This document shows positions 1 through 6,399 of a DNA stretch of 16,415 nucleotides, one piece after another. Below the pieces are notes generated by a model that was given only the letters and a program-made list of their open reading frames with translations, was not told the origin of the DNA and did not search any database. Source of the stretch: Sulfurirhabdus sp043759595 (GTDB lineage Bacteria > Pseudomonadota > Gammaproteobacteria > Burkholderiales > SMCO01); the NCBI GenBank assembly GCA_043759595.1, contig JAYVLG010000139.1, forward strand, positions 1-16,415. Reading direction: 5' to 3'. The stretch's first letter is position 1, and each line of letters starts with the position of its first letter. Made by a program: the position numbers and the translations under genes.

Positions 1-33
1 ACCAGTAAAATTCTTACGCTTCGTTTCACTCAC
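1..33 (-). CDS. IS3-family transposase OrfA, N-terminal fragment (runs off the left edge)
   Basis: Reading the minus strand from 33 gives a GTG start and eleven codons, MSETKRKNFTG, before the window ends. This matches the conserved start of OrfA proteins of IS3-family elements, the helix-turn-helix half of the transposase that binds the IS ends. A strong ribosome binding site, GAGGAG, lies just upstream on the minus strand. The terminal inverted repeat of the same element lies about 40 bp further upstream at 74-93, so the gene orientation and IS boundary agree. OrfB, the DDE integrase half normally made by frameshifting, would lie outside the window. Only eleven residues are visible, so the subgroup cannot be given and completeness cannot be judged. 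Confidence 0.72.
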   Translation of the reverse strand, partial: MSETKRKNFTG

Positions 34-93
34 AACCTGCTCCTCTTTACAGCAGGTTACCATCTTAATTCAATGTCCGAAAATTGGGGTCCA
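1..93 (-). mobile_element. IS3-family insertion sequence, left part beyond the window; terminal repeat at 74-93
   Basis: On the minus strand the element begins TGGACCCCAATTTTCGGACA (93 down to 74), a TG-starting terminal repeat of the kind seen in IS3-family elements. A short leader follows, then the OrfA ribosome binding site and GTG start. Everything right of about 94 no longer looks like IS sequence. The matching right-hand repeat and the target duplication cannot be checked because the rest of the element is outside the window. Confidence 0.65.
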
Positions 94-173
94 CTATAGA
101 GAGCACTGCTTTCAGTCACTGTTGTGTTCAGATGGAGGCAATATGAGCGGAACATCGAGTTATCGCTGATTGG

Positions 174-452
174 TTACTTAAACATCTCAATGATTAAAGG
201 GATTGCCGCAATGATTTGAAAGGCAATGTGAGTTTTCTGCTTTTTCTGGATAGCCCAATTGCTATTTAAGATGAAACCCCAAAAAATAAAAACCGCACTT
301 AAAAACAGGATAGTGCTCTCTATAATTGTAGATACGGGCGCCCACTTAAAAAAATAAGCCAGAATGAGGTAAATCACCATAAAGGAATCATCGAGAGCAA
401 ATTTTTTGTTTTTCTCAATAAATGATTTAGTGCTTGTTAATAGTGTTTTCAA
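174..452 (-). CDS. small hypothetical membrane protein, 92 aa, TTG start
   Basis: I do not recognise this protein. The start is a TTG codon at 452; minus-strand AGGG lies about 8 nt upstream, an acceptable ribosome binding site, and no better ATG exists in frame. The product has a short lysine-rich N-terminus (KSFIEKNKKF), then hydrophobic stretches at about residues 24-36 (FMVIYLILAYFFK), 44-62 (around ILFLSAVFIFWGFIL) and 77-90 (FQIIAAIPLIIEM). This suggests two or three inner-membrane helices with a KKQK turn between the last two. It lies between an IS end and a degraded gene, with no partner gene in the same orientation. It may be an accessory-region gene of unknown role. The uncommon start codon and the lack of a recognised family keep confidence moderate. 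Confidence 0.45.
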   Translation of the reverse strand: MKTLLTSTKSFIEKNKKFALDDSFMVIYLILAYFFKWAPVSTIIESTILFLSAVFIFWGFILNSNWAIQKKQKTHIAFQIIAAIPLIIEMFK

Positions 453-823
453 TTTATCGCCCTGCCATGTGCAAATAGATTAGCAACAACAATATTTGAG
501 ACTTGAAAGTTGCCTGAATTTTTTCGACACCATCACCTTACGGTGCAATGTTCGACTTGAATTTATTTTGCATTAGAAATTTATGTTATTCAAATAGTTA
601 ATCAATGAATTAAAATGCAATAAGAATGTTATCGTAAATCTTGTTCATTGTAAAACTTATGAACAAGCGCTTCCAGCCATTATTAACAAGTGGGTAATGG
701 CTGAATTAATCCCCGCCAAAATAAATATATCTCAGTATTGTCAGGTTTCAAGTTTATTTTCGATTTACTCCAACAGGCAGGTATTTTTCGTGTCTATTTT
801 TTATATTCAATATGGAGGATTTT
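453..823. other. AT-rich gene-free stretch between the membrane protein and the FGE-like pseudogene
   Basis: No open frame with a credible start is seen in these 371 bp. The sequence is AT-rich and holds one clear hairpin at 674-703 (annotated separately). Just before the next gene is a good ribosome binding site, GGAGGA, at about 813-818. A promoter for the downstream gene is likely here, but I cannot assign its boxes with confidence. Confidence 0.5.
674..703 (+). other. 9-bp perfect inverted repeat (hairpin)
   Basis: CAGCCATTA at 674-682 is exactly complementary to TAATGGCTG at 695-703, with a 12-nt loop. No U-run follows on either strand, so it is not a standard intrinsic terminator. It lies about 120 bp upstream of the FGE-like pseudogene and could be a leader hairpin, an operator or a relic of mobile DNA. 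Confidence 0.5.
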
Positions 824-1135
824 ATGACTAAAGCTGACTTGATGTCACGTTCCGCAATTGCTTATCTCATTATATTTAACGCAGTAACCATTCCGGGAGC
901 TTGCTGCAGGTAGCCGCACTCCCTGCGCGTGGGAACCTCCTACTTGCAAGCGTCATTGCCAACGATGGCAAAACAGTCGGTCCTGTTAATGGTGAACTGG
1001 ATGGTTGCGGGAAAGACAGCACATGGGTAACAGGTTCACGCAATGCAAATGTCTGCGGTTTCTATGACTTGCATGGAAATGCAGGTTAGTGGTGATGCTA
1101 TTTATAGCTCGATAGGATTTCGCTGCGTAATTAGA
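824..1135 (+). pseudogene. degraded FGE-sulfatase (formylglycine-generating enzyme-like) gene
   Basis: An ATG at 824 with a strong GGAGGA ribosome binding site opens a frame that stops after 29 codons at 911-913. In another frame, 901-1089 encodes a peptide containing NANVCGFYDLHGNAG, which closely resembles the FGE/SUMF1-domain signature (G-YD-hGN-WEW). A stop follows directly. In a third register, 1091-1135 encodes GDAIYSSIGFRCVIR, which resembles the C-terminal end of the same domain (GFR-C-R). The order of motifs is correct, but the segment that normally separates them (tens of residues after the GN-WEW motif) is missing. The gene therefore seems to have suffered at least one frameshift and an internal deletion. 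Intact family members oxidise a cysteine or act as non-heme or C-type-lectin-like proteins. This copy should make no functional protein. The family call rests on motif recognition only. Confidence 0.5.
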
Positions 1136-1222
1136 GGTGTTGGCTGGTGCATCGATTGGAAGCTTCTAAAGGTGGAAATGATCTGAAAATGCATGGAGGT
1201 TTTTGCAACGCAAGGATTGTAT

Positions 1223-1298
1223 TGGTGCCCCGAACACGAATCGAACGTGTGGCCTACCCCTTAGGAGGGGGTCGCTCTATCCACTGAGCTACCGGGGC
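1223..1298 (-). tRNA. tRNA-Arg, anticodon CCU
   Basis: The minus strand folds into a standard 76-nt cloverleaf including an encoded CCA (1225-1223). The acceptor stem is GCCCCGG paired with TCGGGGC, with one G-U pair. The D stem is GCTC/GAGC. The anticodon stem ACCCC/GGGGT carries the loop CTCCTAA, giving anticodon CCU for the rare arginine codon AGG. The T stem is ACACG/CGTGT with loop TTCGATT, and the discriminator base is A. The 3' end of the gene faces the IS/pseudogene region to its left, the side where tRNA-targeting elements would insert. No second copy of the tRNA 3' end is visible in the window to mark an integrated island. Confidence 0.97.
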
Positions 1299-1312
1299 GA
1301 AGGGTGCATTTT

Positions 1313-1342
1313 ATCTTAAAATGGGCTTATAGAGAAAAACAA
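1313..1342 (-). promoter_or_regulatory. probable sigma-70 promoter of tRNA-Arg
   Basis: On the minus strand TTGTTT (1342-1337) and TAAGAT (1318-1313) are separated by 18 bp. Transcription would start a few bases before the mature tRNA 5' end at 1298. The spacing fits a sigma-70 promoter, but the boxes are not perfect. Confidence 0.45.
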
Positions 1343-1351
1343 TAATTGAGT

Positions 1352-2005
1352 TTACTGGATGGATTTGTTTGTGTTCCCTTGTTTCTCTGCGAGTATGGGA
1401 TCGATTTGCTCTTTTAGTTCTGCCTCTGTGCTATAGCCTTTGGAGAGTAGGTGATACTTGGAGTCGCTTTGTAAAACGAGGGTGGGAAAGCCCCGTACAC
1501 CCCATTCACGGGCTTTATGAAAATGGGCCAGGGTTTTATGTTTGGTTTCTTCTGAATGAAAAGCTTCCAAAAAAAGTTTTGGGTCTACCCCTAACTCTTT
1601 TGCCAGTTTAGCCAATACTTCTGGTTGTGTGACATCCTGATTTTTGACATAAAATGCCGACTGCACGGCTTTAAAAAAGGGGAAGGTCAGTTCCGGGCTG
1701 GATTCGGATATGGCGACAACTCCTCTACAAGCGGGTTCGGTATCGTAGATGAATCCTTCCGGCATGGCACTTTCAAACTGGAATGTTTGCCCTGTATGTT
1801 TTTGCACGGCATGCCAGTGGTGCAGGATGTCTTCTCTCTGCTGTGGTGTCATGGGGTCGGTGGTGCCAGCTCTGAGGCCGCCCAGTACCAACGCGACTTT
1901 CAGTTTGTCCTGATAGGTATGTTTGAGTGTTTCGATGGTGGGGGAAAATCCCCAGCACCAGGAGCACATGGGGTCTGCGAAATACCATAATATGGGTTGG
2001 TTCAT
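1352..2005 (-). CDS. DsbA-family (FrnE-like) thiol oxidoreductase
   Basis: This 217-aa protein has a thioredoxin-like fold start (ILWYFADPMCSWCWGF) with the redox motif C14-S-W-C17. Near the end is the cis-proline region VRGFPTLV, as in DsbA-like proteins. The long middle part is the helical insertion typical of the DSBA domain. There is no signal peptide, so it probably works in the cytoplasm, as FrnE-type proteins do, rather than as a periplasmic disulfide donor. Members with DPMCSWC-type motifs are thought to be disulfide isomerases or oxidoreductases; the substrate is unknown. The ATG at 2005 is supported by GGAG eight nucleotides upstream. It is transcribed away from the cupin gene, with a 175-bp divergent region, and reads towards the tRNA-Arg gene on the same strand. 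Confidence 0.85.
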   Translation of the reverse strand: MNQPILWYFADPMCSWCWGFSPTIETLKHTYQDKLKVALVLGGLRAGTTDPMTPQQREDILHHWHAVQKHTGQTFQFESAMPEGFIYDTEPACRGVVAISESSPELTFPFFKAVQSAFYVKNQDVTQPEVLAKLAKELGVDPKLFLEAFHSEETKHKTLAHFHKAREWGVRGFPTLVLQSDSKYHLLSKGYSTEAELKEQIDPILAEKQGNTNKSIQ

Positions 2006-2180
2006 GGTGTCTCCGGTCTTGATGCTTAAAGATTAGGTCAGTTATTGAGGGGAATGATCTTGTAGAGTTCCTCTGTGCTGTAGTTTTTTATATTACCTTG
2101 TTGATGTGTTGTTTGCCTATATATCAAGCATAATTACCGAATCGCAGGCGTATCCTTCTTTTGTTGAACAGGAGTTTTTG

Positions 2181-2837
2181 ATGATTATTCATGCTGATCA
2201 CTCAAAACGCGTTGTTGTTGATTCTTCGGCCTTGCCTTGGGTGGCTTCTCCTATGCCGGGGGTGTTGCGCAAGATGCTGGAGCGGGATGGGGGTGAGCAG
2301 GCAAGGGCAACATCGGTTGTACGCTATGAGGCAGGTTCGCATTTTGAAACTCATGTGCATTCCGGTGGCGAGGAAATCTTTGTGCTGGAAGGTATTCTGG
2401 AAGACGACTTGGGTACTTATCCGGCAGGGACGTATTTAAAGAATTCCCCTGGGTCAAGCCATCAGTCACTCAGTAGAGACGGATGTACATTGTTCGTGAA
2501 GTTGCGGTATGCCAAGGAAGGTGACACGCAGCGAGTCGTAGTGAATTCACGTGATGCACAGTGGTTGCCCGGGTTGGTGCCGGGACTTGAGGTGCTGCCG
2601 TTAAGTGAGTTTATGGGTGAGCACACGGCCTTGGTTCGCTGGCAGCCTGGTACGCAGTTTCAACCGCATCGCCATTTCGGGGGAGAAGAGATTTTTGTGC
2701 TGGAGGGGACTTTTCAGGATGAGTATGGTACTTATCCGCAAGGTGCGTGGCTCAGAAATCCGCATATGAGTGCACATCAACCGTTTAGCGTTGAAGGCTG
2801 TACGATTCTGGTGAAGGTCGGGCATCTTGATGCGTGA
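2181..2837 (+). CDS. double-cupin protein, ChrR-cupin-like
   Basis: The chosen ATG at 2181 has AGGAG six nucleotides upstream. An in-frame ATG at 2106 has no such site and would add an atypical N-terminus. The 218-aa product is two tandem cupin domains, about residues 5-110 and 115-216. Each carries the full metal-ligand set: H58, H60, E64 and H94 in the first, H163, H165, E169 and H199 in the second. The segments GGEEIFVLEG are identical in both halves, which points to internal duplication. The family resembles the C-terminal cupin of the anti-sigma factor ChrR, used in singlet-oxygen and lipid-peroxide sensing. The N-terminal zinc-binding anti-sigma domain is absent and no ECF sigma gene is adjacent. 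It may be a metal-dependent dioxygenase or a stress sensor. The end converges with umuC, 15 bp away. Confidence 0.8.
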   Translation: MIIHADHSKRVVVDSSALPWVASPMPGVLRKMLERDGGEQARATSVVRYEAGSHFETHVHSGGEEIFVLEGILEDDLGTYPAGTYLKNSPGSSHQSLSRDGCTLFVKLRYAKEGDTQRVVVNSRDAQWLPGLVPGLEVLPLSEFMGEHTALVRWQPGTQFQPHRHFGGEEIFVLEGTFQDEYGTYPQGAWLRNPHMSAHQPFSVEGCTILVKVGHLDA

Positions 2838-2852
2838 GTGGTTTCACCCATG

Positions 2853-4139
2853 TTATGTGGTGGTGGCAAGTTCTTCCCAGCGCGTTGTGTAGTTAGGAGA
2901 TTTTCTGTCGGTTCTGGCTTTCCAGTCTTGTTCGATGCCTGCACTGGCAAGGCGTAAGGTGTTTTTTCCCATTAATGCATTGATGTGGTCCATGCAGCGC
3001 ATCAGGTCGCGGGATTTGCCTGGAATTTGCGGGTTGGCAGTGCTGAATAAATCAGGCTGTTTTCGGTCTGCATGAATAATATTCAACAACATGATGCCTG
3101 CTTTCTGGTAGCAATAGCCTGGGCGATAAATGTATTCGAGCCCGATTAGTGCGACATTTACCAGCGTGAGGGTATTGTCGGTGGATTCTGCCAGCGGAAT
3201 AGTAATGCTTTTCTGGTATTGCGGTTCGCGCACTTTATGTGGGTTGGTATGAATGTAGACCGTGATCGCACCAGCCAGTGAGTGCTGTCGACGCAGTTTT
3301 TCTGCAGCGCGGGACATATACTTGCTGACCGCTTCTTGCAAATCTTTCAGCGCAAAAACCGGCATGCCGAAAGAGCGGGAGGACATGATCTGCTGCTTGT
3401 CTGGTGCAATTTCTTCCAGTGAAATGCAAGGGGTGCCGCGCAACTCCATGACAGTGCGCTCCAGCGCTACGCCAAATTGATGGCGGATAGCTTTTGGTTC
3501 GGCGTTACGTAGATCGCTGACAGTGTGAATGCCCATTTCTGTTAGTCGCTCTCTGATGCGTCTGCCTACGCCCCATATTTCACCGGCTTCAATGCGGGAA
3601 AATAACGCGTCTGTTTTCGCTGGTGACAGGGTGTTCAGGTTGCAGACGCTTTTAAAACAGGGGTTTTTTTTTGCAATATGATTCGCCAGTTTAGCGAGTG
3701 TTTTGGTGGAGGCAATACCCACGCAAACGGGTAAGCCTAGCCACTGGTGAACGCGGCTGCGAATTTGCTGACCATAAGCAGTTAAATCAATGCGGCTGAA
3801 ACTTGTCAGGTCGAGAAAGCATTCATCAATGGAGTAAATTTCCTGGTGAGGGCTGAACTGGGTAAGGATAGACATGACCCGGTTGCTCATGTCGGCATAC
3901 AGAGCGTAATTGGAAGAAAAAGCGATAATATTGTGCTGCCGGACTAAATCCTGAATCTGAAAAAAGGGGATGCCCATCTTGACACCTAGCGCCTTTACTT
4001 CGCTGGATCGGGCGACCACGCAGCCATCGTTATTGGAAAGTACGACAACCGGTTTGTGTTCCAGCCGGGGTTGGAACACCCGTTCGCAGGAAACGTAAAA
4101 ATTATTGCAATCCACAAGGGCGATAGCGCGCGCTGCCAT
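2853..4139 (-). CDS. umuC: DNA polymerase V catalytic subunit UmuC (Y-family)
   Basis: This 428-aa protein, the usual length for UmuC, copies damaged DNA during the SOS response as part of Pol V with processed UmuD. The N-terminus has the Y-family catalytic motif LVDCNNFYVSCERVF with the first metal-binding Asp, followed by LSNNDGCVVARS and the second catalytic motif YSIDECFLDL. Helix-hairpin-helix (GEIWGVGRR) and little-finger regions follow. Near the C-terminus, QPDLF is a good beta-clamp-binding motif. The ATG lies two bases after the umuD stop, so the two genes are translationally coupled. The operon reads leftwards and converges with the cupin gene. No lesion or missing catalytic residue is visible. 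Confidence 0.95.
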   Translation of the reverse strand: MAARAIALVDCNNFYVSCERVFQPRLEHKPVVVLSNNDGCVVARSSEVKALGVKMGIPFFQIQDLVRQHNIIAFSSNYALYADMSNRVMSILTQFSPHQEIYSIDECFLDLTSFSRIDLTAYGQQIRSRVHQWLGLPVCVGIASTKTLAKLANHIAKKNPCFKSVCNLNTLSPAKTDALFSRIEAGEIWGVGRRIRERLTEMGIHTVSDLRNAEPKAIRHQFGVALERTVMELRGTPCISLEEIAPDKQQIMSSRSFGMPVFALKDLQEAVSKYMSRAAEKLRRQHSLAGAITVYIHTNPHKVREPQYQKSITIPLAESTDNTLTLVNVALIGLEYIYRPGYCYQKAGIMLLNIIHADRKQPDLFSTANPQIPGKSRDLMRCMDHINALMGKNTLRLASAGIEQDWKARTDRKSPNYTTRWEELATTT

Positions 4140-4141
4140 GA

Positions 4142-4738
4142 TTACACCTTGTGAATGACGCTGGTGACTACGCCCCAGATGGTGATTTCCTGGCCATCTT
4201 TTAAAACGATGGGGGGGTAATCAGGGTTCTCCGCGATTAATGCAATTTTCCCTCCTTTGAGCGATAACCGTTTGACGGTTAGCTCGCCTTCCAGTGCGGC
4301 AATCACGATTTTACCGTCGTCGGCGTTAAGAGACCGATCTACGATGAGCATATCCCCGTCATGAATCCCGGCGCCTGTCATGGAGTGGCCTTTTACCCGC
4401 AGGAAGAATGTCGCTTCTTTATGGTGTATCAGGTATTCGTTTAAATCCAGTCGGTCTTCTATGTAGTCGTCGGCCGGGGAAGGGAAGCCAGCTGGAATGC
4501 GATGGCCAAACTGGGGGAGTGGCAGACGTGGTGCCCCCATGCTGGGCACAAAAACGCCAGCATCTGACGGCCAGCCCTGAGGGGAGGTTAAGGTTGGGTG
4601 TTCGGGTGTTGCCAGCAAGCGGAGAATTCGGTCTTTCTGGCTAACAGGTATGCGCAAAGGAACCGTGGGCTCGCCAAACTGGCCTGATCCGGATTTGCGC
4701 CCTGCGCCGGGGCGCTTTCCGCCGTAGTTATTGGTCAT
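4142..4738 (-). CDS. umuD: UmuD, self-cleaving Pol V accessory protein, N-terminally extended
   Basis: The C-terminal two thirds matches UmuD, an S24/LexA-like serine protease. It has the cleavage region PAGFPSPADDY, catalytic Ser119 in KGHSM and Lys156 in GELTVKRL. Spacings from scissile bond to Ser (36) and Ser to Lys (37) equal those of the E. coli protein. The scissile bond is Ala83-Gly84, as in LexA, rather than the Cys-Gly of E. coli UmuD. At 198 aa it is about 60 residues longer than E. coli UmuD. The extra N-terminus has a basic GGKRPGAGRKSG motif and FGEPTVPLRIPVS, then a proline-rich linker. RecA-stimulated self-cleavage would remove this part. The gene heads the umuDC operon and diverges from the yidB-like gene. 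Confidence 0.92.
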   Translation of the reverse strand: MTNNYGGKRPGAGRKSGSGQFGEPTVPLRIPVSQKDRILRLLATPEHPTLTSPQGWPSDAGVFVPSMGAPRLPLPQFGHRIPAGFPSPADDYIEDRLDLNEYLIHHKEATFFLRVKGHSMTGAGIHDGDMLIVDRSLNADDGKIVIAALEGELTVKRLSLKGGKIALIAENPDYPPIVLKDGQEITIWGVVTSVIHKV

Positions 4739-4759
4739 GATGTTTTACGGGTAACTTAA

Positions 4760-4786
4760 TTGATTGATGTACGTTAATCAAGTATA
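4760..4786 (-). promoter_or_regulatory. candidate umuDC operator/promoter palindrome
   Basis: TTGATT (4760-4765) and AATCAA (4776-4781) are exact inverted repeats around a 10-bp spacer centred on GTAC. On the minus strand, TATACT (4786-4781), a good -10 box for umuD, touches the palindrome. A bound repressor would thus cover the start region of umuDC. The sequence does not match the classical CTGT-N8-ACAG SOS box, and I see no such box upstream of umuD. Whether LexA or another protein binds here is unknown. Confidence 0.4.
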
Positions 4787-4820
4787 GCAGTGAAAGTGAC
4801 CAGCTGCTGCAATAAAAATA

Positions 4821-4855
4821 TTTACCTTGATCCCGCAACATACTATATTGCGGGA
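4821..4855 (+). promoter_or_regulatory. candidate promoter with overlapping palindromic operator, upstream of the yidB-like gene
   Basis: TTTACC (4821-4826) and TATATT (4844-4849) are separated by 17 bp, the ideal sigma-70 spacing, about 40 bp before the ATG at 4890. An exact 8-bp inverted repeat, TCCCGCAA (4831-4838) and TTGCGGGA (4848-4855), spans the spacer and the -10 box. This is the layout of a repressor operator. The same palindrome would form an RNA hairpin only if transcription began upstream of it. Confidence 0.45.
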
Positions 4856-4889
4856 ATACTTCAATTGAATATCGTAACGGGAGAAAATC

Positions 4890-5301
4890 ATGGGCTTGCT
4901 GGATCAGATTGGTGGTATGTTGGGTGGCGCAGCTACAGGTTGTGACACAAATAACACGATGTTGCAAAGTGCGTTAGAGCTCGTTCAAAACTATCAGGGT
5001 GGCGGGCTTGCCGGACTGGTTGATGCTTTCAAAAAATAAAGGGATGGGCGATATCGCCAGTTCGTGGGTGGGGACAGGTGAGAACCAGGCAATTGACGCC
5101 AGTCAGCTGGAGCAGGTGCTTGGAAACGACACCATTCAGCAAATCGCCGCGAAAACAGGTTTGTCTCCTGACATGCTGTCGCAGGGATTGGCTTCTGTAC
5201 TACCCCAAGTGATAGACAAGCTCACACCAAACGGCACTTTACCAGAAGGCGGTTTGCTCGATGAAGGTCTTAGCCTGCTTAAGGGAAAATTTTTCGGCTG
5301 A
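4890..5301 (+). pseudogene. YidB/DUF937-family gene split by a frameshift
   Basis: The ATG at 4890 has GGGAGAA upstream and opens MGLLDQIGGMLGG, the typical YidB-family start. It continues to GLVDAFKK and stops at 5037-5039 after 49 codons. The rest of the family sequence continues without a gap in another frame: NKGMGDIASSWVGTGENQ to LSLLKGKFFG, ending at 5299-5301. The break is at six adenines, 5031-5036. With five the reading would be FKNKGMG and give an intact protein of about 136 aa, the normal length for the family. So one extra A has either inactivated the gene or arisen in sequencing. YidB-like proteins are of unknown function. No downstream start with a ribosome binding site is evident. 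Confidence 0.75.
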
Positions 5302-5403
5302 TTTAATTTAAGGCAGTCTGTAACCAAATAAGGGGTATGTGCGTTATAGATGTGCCAACAGGCTTAACAGGCAGGGCTATTACTTTAATCAGGAGAAGCA
5401 GCA

Positions 5404-6261
5404 ATGAAAAAGTTAGTACTATTGATAGTGACATTTTTCGCATTTACGCAGATGGCGTTTGCCGCAATTAATATCAATACTGCATCACAAGCGGAATTGG
5501 AATCGCTAAACGGAATTGGTCCTGCCAAGGCTCAGGCGATCATTGAGTATCGCAGTGCAAACGGGCGCTTTAAAACGGTTGATGATCTGGATAAAGTAAA
5601 AGGGGTCGGTGCAGGCACACTGGACAAGATTCGTAATCAGATTGATGTGAAAGGCGCATCTACTCCTGCCAAGAGTGAAGCGAAAACTGCAGATGTCAAA
5701 AAAATCGAACCGAAAACGCCTGAAAAAGCGCCAATGAGCACTAAATCAATGGCTGAACCTGCATCGAAGCCTGTGACTTCCAAGCCGGCAATGGGTGACA
5801 TGATGGATGACAAGAAATCTTCAGCCAAGGGAGCGATCAAACCTGCGGATGATAAAGTTTCAGAGAAGAAAGATGCTACAAAGGATAAGGCTGCGGAAAA
5901 GAAAGATGCCGCCAGCCCGGTAGCTGAAAAAGCGTCAGCCAAAAAATCTGCAACTAAGGATGAAGCTAAGCCAGTAGAAGAAAAGTCTTCAGGTAAAAAA
6001 GCATCGGCAAAGGACGTAGCGCAACCAGCAGATGATACCGCTTCTGCCAAGGATGCTAAAAAATCAGCTGAAGACAAGAAAGCCAGCCGCAAAGCCAAGG
6101 CGGATGCAAAAAAGGATGATGCCGCCAAGTCTGTTGCTGCAGAAAAGGATAGCGCAAAAGATACCGGCAAAACAGATAAAAGCAGCGCCAAAAAAACCAA
6201 GGATGATGCCAAGAAAAAGGACAAAAAATCCAAGGATGACAGCGCTAAAGATAAAAAATAA
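5404..6261 (+). CDS. secreted ComEA-like helix-hairpin-helix protein with long charged repeat tail
   Basis: The ATG at 5404 has AGGAG eight nucleotides upstream. Residues 1-20 are a signal peptide ending MAFA. Residues 22-80 form a ComEA-type tandem helix-hairpin-helix domain (ININTASQAELESLNGIGP, then VKGVGAGTLDKI), known to bind double-stranded DNA in the periplasm during DNA uptake. ComEA proteins of this class are usually near 100 aa. Here a further 205 residues follow, made almost only of Lys, Ala, Asp, Glu, Ser, Thr and Pro. Between residues 147 and 224 lie four degenerate copies of a unit like P-V-E-E-K-S-S-G-K-K-A-S-A-K-D, starting at 147, 172, 190 and 208. The tail resembles histone-H1-like or polyampholyte tails and is probably disordered. 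No other competence gene is adjacent. Confidence 0.82.
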   Translation: MKKLVLLIVTFFAFTQMAFAAININTASQAELESLNGIGPAKAQAIIEYRSANGRFKTVDDLDKVKGVGAGTLDKIRNQIDVKGASTPAKSEAKTADVKKIEPKTPEKAPMSTKSMAEPASKPVTSKPAMGDMMDDKKSSAKGAIKPADDKVSEKKDATKDKAAEKKDAASPVAEKASAKKSATKDEAKPVEEKSSGKKASAKDVAQPADDTASAKDAKKSAEDKKASRKAKADAKKDDAAKSVAAEKDSAKDTGKTDKSSAKKTKDDAKKKDKKSKDDSAKDKK

Positions 6262-6299
6262 ACCAGGTAAAAGTCATATCTGACGGGATATTATCCGGG

Positions 6300-6330
6300 C
6301 GCATCTTCGATCCGAAAGTTCGGAGATGCG
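6300..6330. terminator. imperfect hairpin between convergent genes (possible bidirectional terminator)
   Basis: CGCATCT (6300-6306) pairs with AGATGCG (6324-6330). Inside it CCGA and TCGG pair around a four-base loop, with a five-base bulge on one side. It lies in the 138-bp gap between the converging comEA-like and GGDEF-EAL genes. No clear U-run follows on either strand, so an intrinsic terminator is only likely, not certain. Confidence 0.4.
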
Positions 6331-6399
6331 TTAAAATCAAAAACCGATTATTAAGTGGCGGACGCCACGAGTAAATGTGTATTGAGCCTATTTGTCTGT

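Noticed and set aside
824..1135. Diversity-generating retroelement target (FGE/C-type lectin fold proteins are common targets)
   Set aside because: No reverse transcriptase, template repeat or near-identical repeat is present in the window, and the gene is broken.
1369..1990. Plus-strand open frames within the DsbA-like gene
   Set aside because: They are opposite-strand readings of a clearly conserved DsbA-family protein.
2106..2180. Longer start for the double-cupin protein at 2106
   Set aside because: No ribosome binding site there; the ATG at 2181 has AGGAG at ideal spacing, and the extra residues are not cupin-like.
5031..5036. Programmed ribosomal frameshift in the yidB-like gene
   Set aside because: The needed shift is +1 on a short A-run, without the usual slow codon, stop-site context or stimulatory structure; an indel is simpler.
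5637..6233. Long open frame (198 codons) on the minus strand opposite the comEA-like gene
   Set aside because: It mirrors the Lys/Ala/Asp codon bias of the tail and has no ribosome binding site or family likeness; the plus strand has signal peptide, HhH domain and Shine-Dalgarno.
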